A stretch of 64,000 bases of DNA. Source: Diphasiastrum complanatum. Taxonomy: Eukaryota; Streptophyta; Lycopodiopsida; Lycopodiales; Lycopodiaceae. The position numbers and the translations under genes were made by a program. The notes below the pieces were generated by a model that saw only the letters and a program-made list of their open reading frames with translations, had not been told where the DNA came from and did no database searches. Location: assembly GCA_029204225.1 (NCBI GenBank), contig CM055095.1:67605940-67669939 (forward strand), in the 5' to 3' direction. Of this stretch, positions 63,601-64,000 are shown piece by piece (position 1 is the first letter of the stretch; every line of letters starts with the position of its first letter).

Positions 63601-64000
63601 CACACATTTTTTATTTTTATTTAGCCCAAGTTCACTTTAGCACTACCATAAATATATGCTTGCAACGAATTGAGTCCCTTCCTAGCCATATTTTTCTTTT
63701 GTCTTGAGAAGCGTTAAGTTATGATTGGAGTTCGTTCATATCAATAAAAGTAAGGAAAATAGAAACCAAATCTTTGTTTGCTATCAATATGGGTGAAAGA
63801 CCGATTTAAACAAACATTTGCCTACAAGCAAGATAAGATTAGTATTATTCAATGTTGTTGTTACAACTTTCCCAAAGAAGTGATCGATTCGAACTAGATA
63901 AGATCCTCTTAGTTTTTAATGTGCACATTTTAATTAAATTATACATCATGTGTTATTGACATGTTCGTACAAGAGTAAACACGAGCTTCATCACATGTCA
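63001..64000. other. Right end of window, no gene seen
   Basis: Contains a (GA)n tract at 63533-63598 (33 repeats) within AT-rich sequence. No coding region with recognisable features is seen. Confidence 0.6.

Overview
This window is nuclear DNA of a land plant with a large, transposon-rich genome. Three things point to a plant: an organellar presequence protease with a plant-like exon series, an EFL1-type ribosome-assembly GTPase that resembles plant members, and a DUF3444 J-protein remnant. Chromovirus, copia, TRIM, LINE and hAT-MITE repeats agree. Very long introns full of repeats suggest a fern, gymnosperm or similar lineage rather than a compact angiosperm; the species cannot be read from the sequence.

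Left half, about 1-31.4 kb, minus strand: almost all of it is one gene for the zinc metalloprotease PreP (family M16C). Fourteen exons can be assembled in phase, giving 2427 nt or 809 codons with no stop. The 3' end lies beyond the left edge of the window. The 13 introns total about 29 kb. Intron 11 (11.6 kb) holds a chromodomain Ty3/gypsy element that has lost nearly all of its reverse transcriptase. Intron 5 (5.1 kb) holds a decayed LINE, which is interrupted by an intact 404-bp TRIM-type element. Intron 3 holds a hAT-type MITE and a decayed LTR.

Middle, 31.4-54 kb: no intact gene is seen. There are tandem repeats, long (GA)n tracts, several copia fragments in both orientations, an unrecognised minus-strand reading frame with six stops, and a duplicated segment carrying two broken copies of an intron-containing gene whose C-terminus is a GIY-YIG nuclease domain. 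Next comes an AT-rich 1.34-kb direct repeat.

Right part, 54-64 kb, plus strand: a broken DUF3444 gene fragment lies upstream of a complete two-exon EFL1 gene (1070 aa) whose upstream region contains six CACGTG G-boxes. After it come unannotated sequence, a gypsy integrase remnant and another (GA)n tract.

The most unusual item is the TRIM at 22544-22947. Each 144-bp LTR contains a tRNA-like sequence with a full RNA polymerase III A box and B box, a layout that recalls the 5S rRNA carried by Cassandra elements but with a tRNA module instead. The second is the duplicated GIY-YIG gene.
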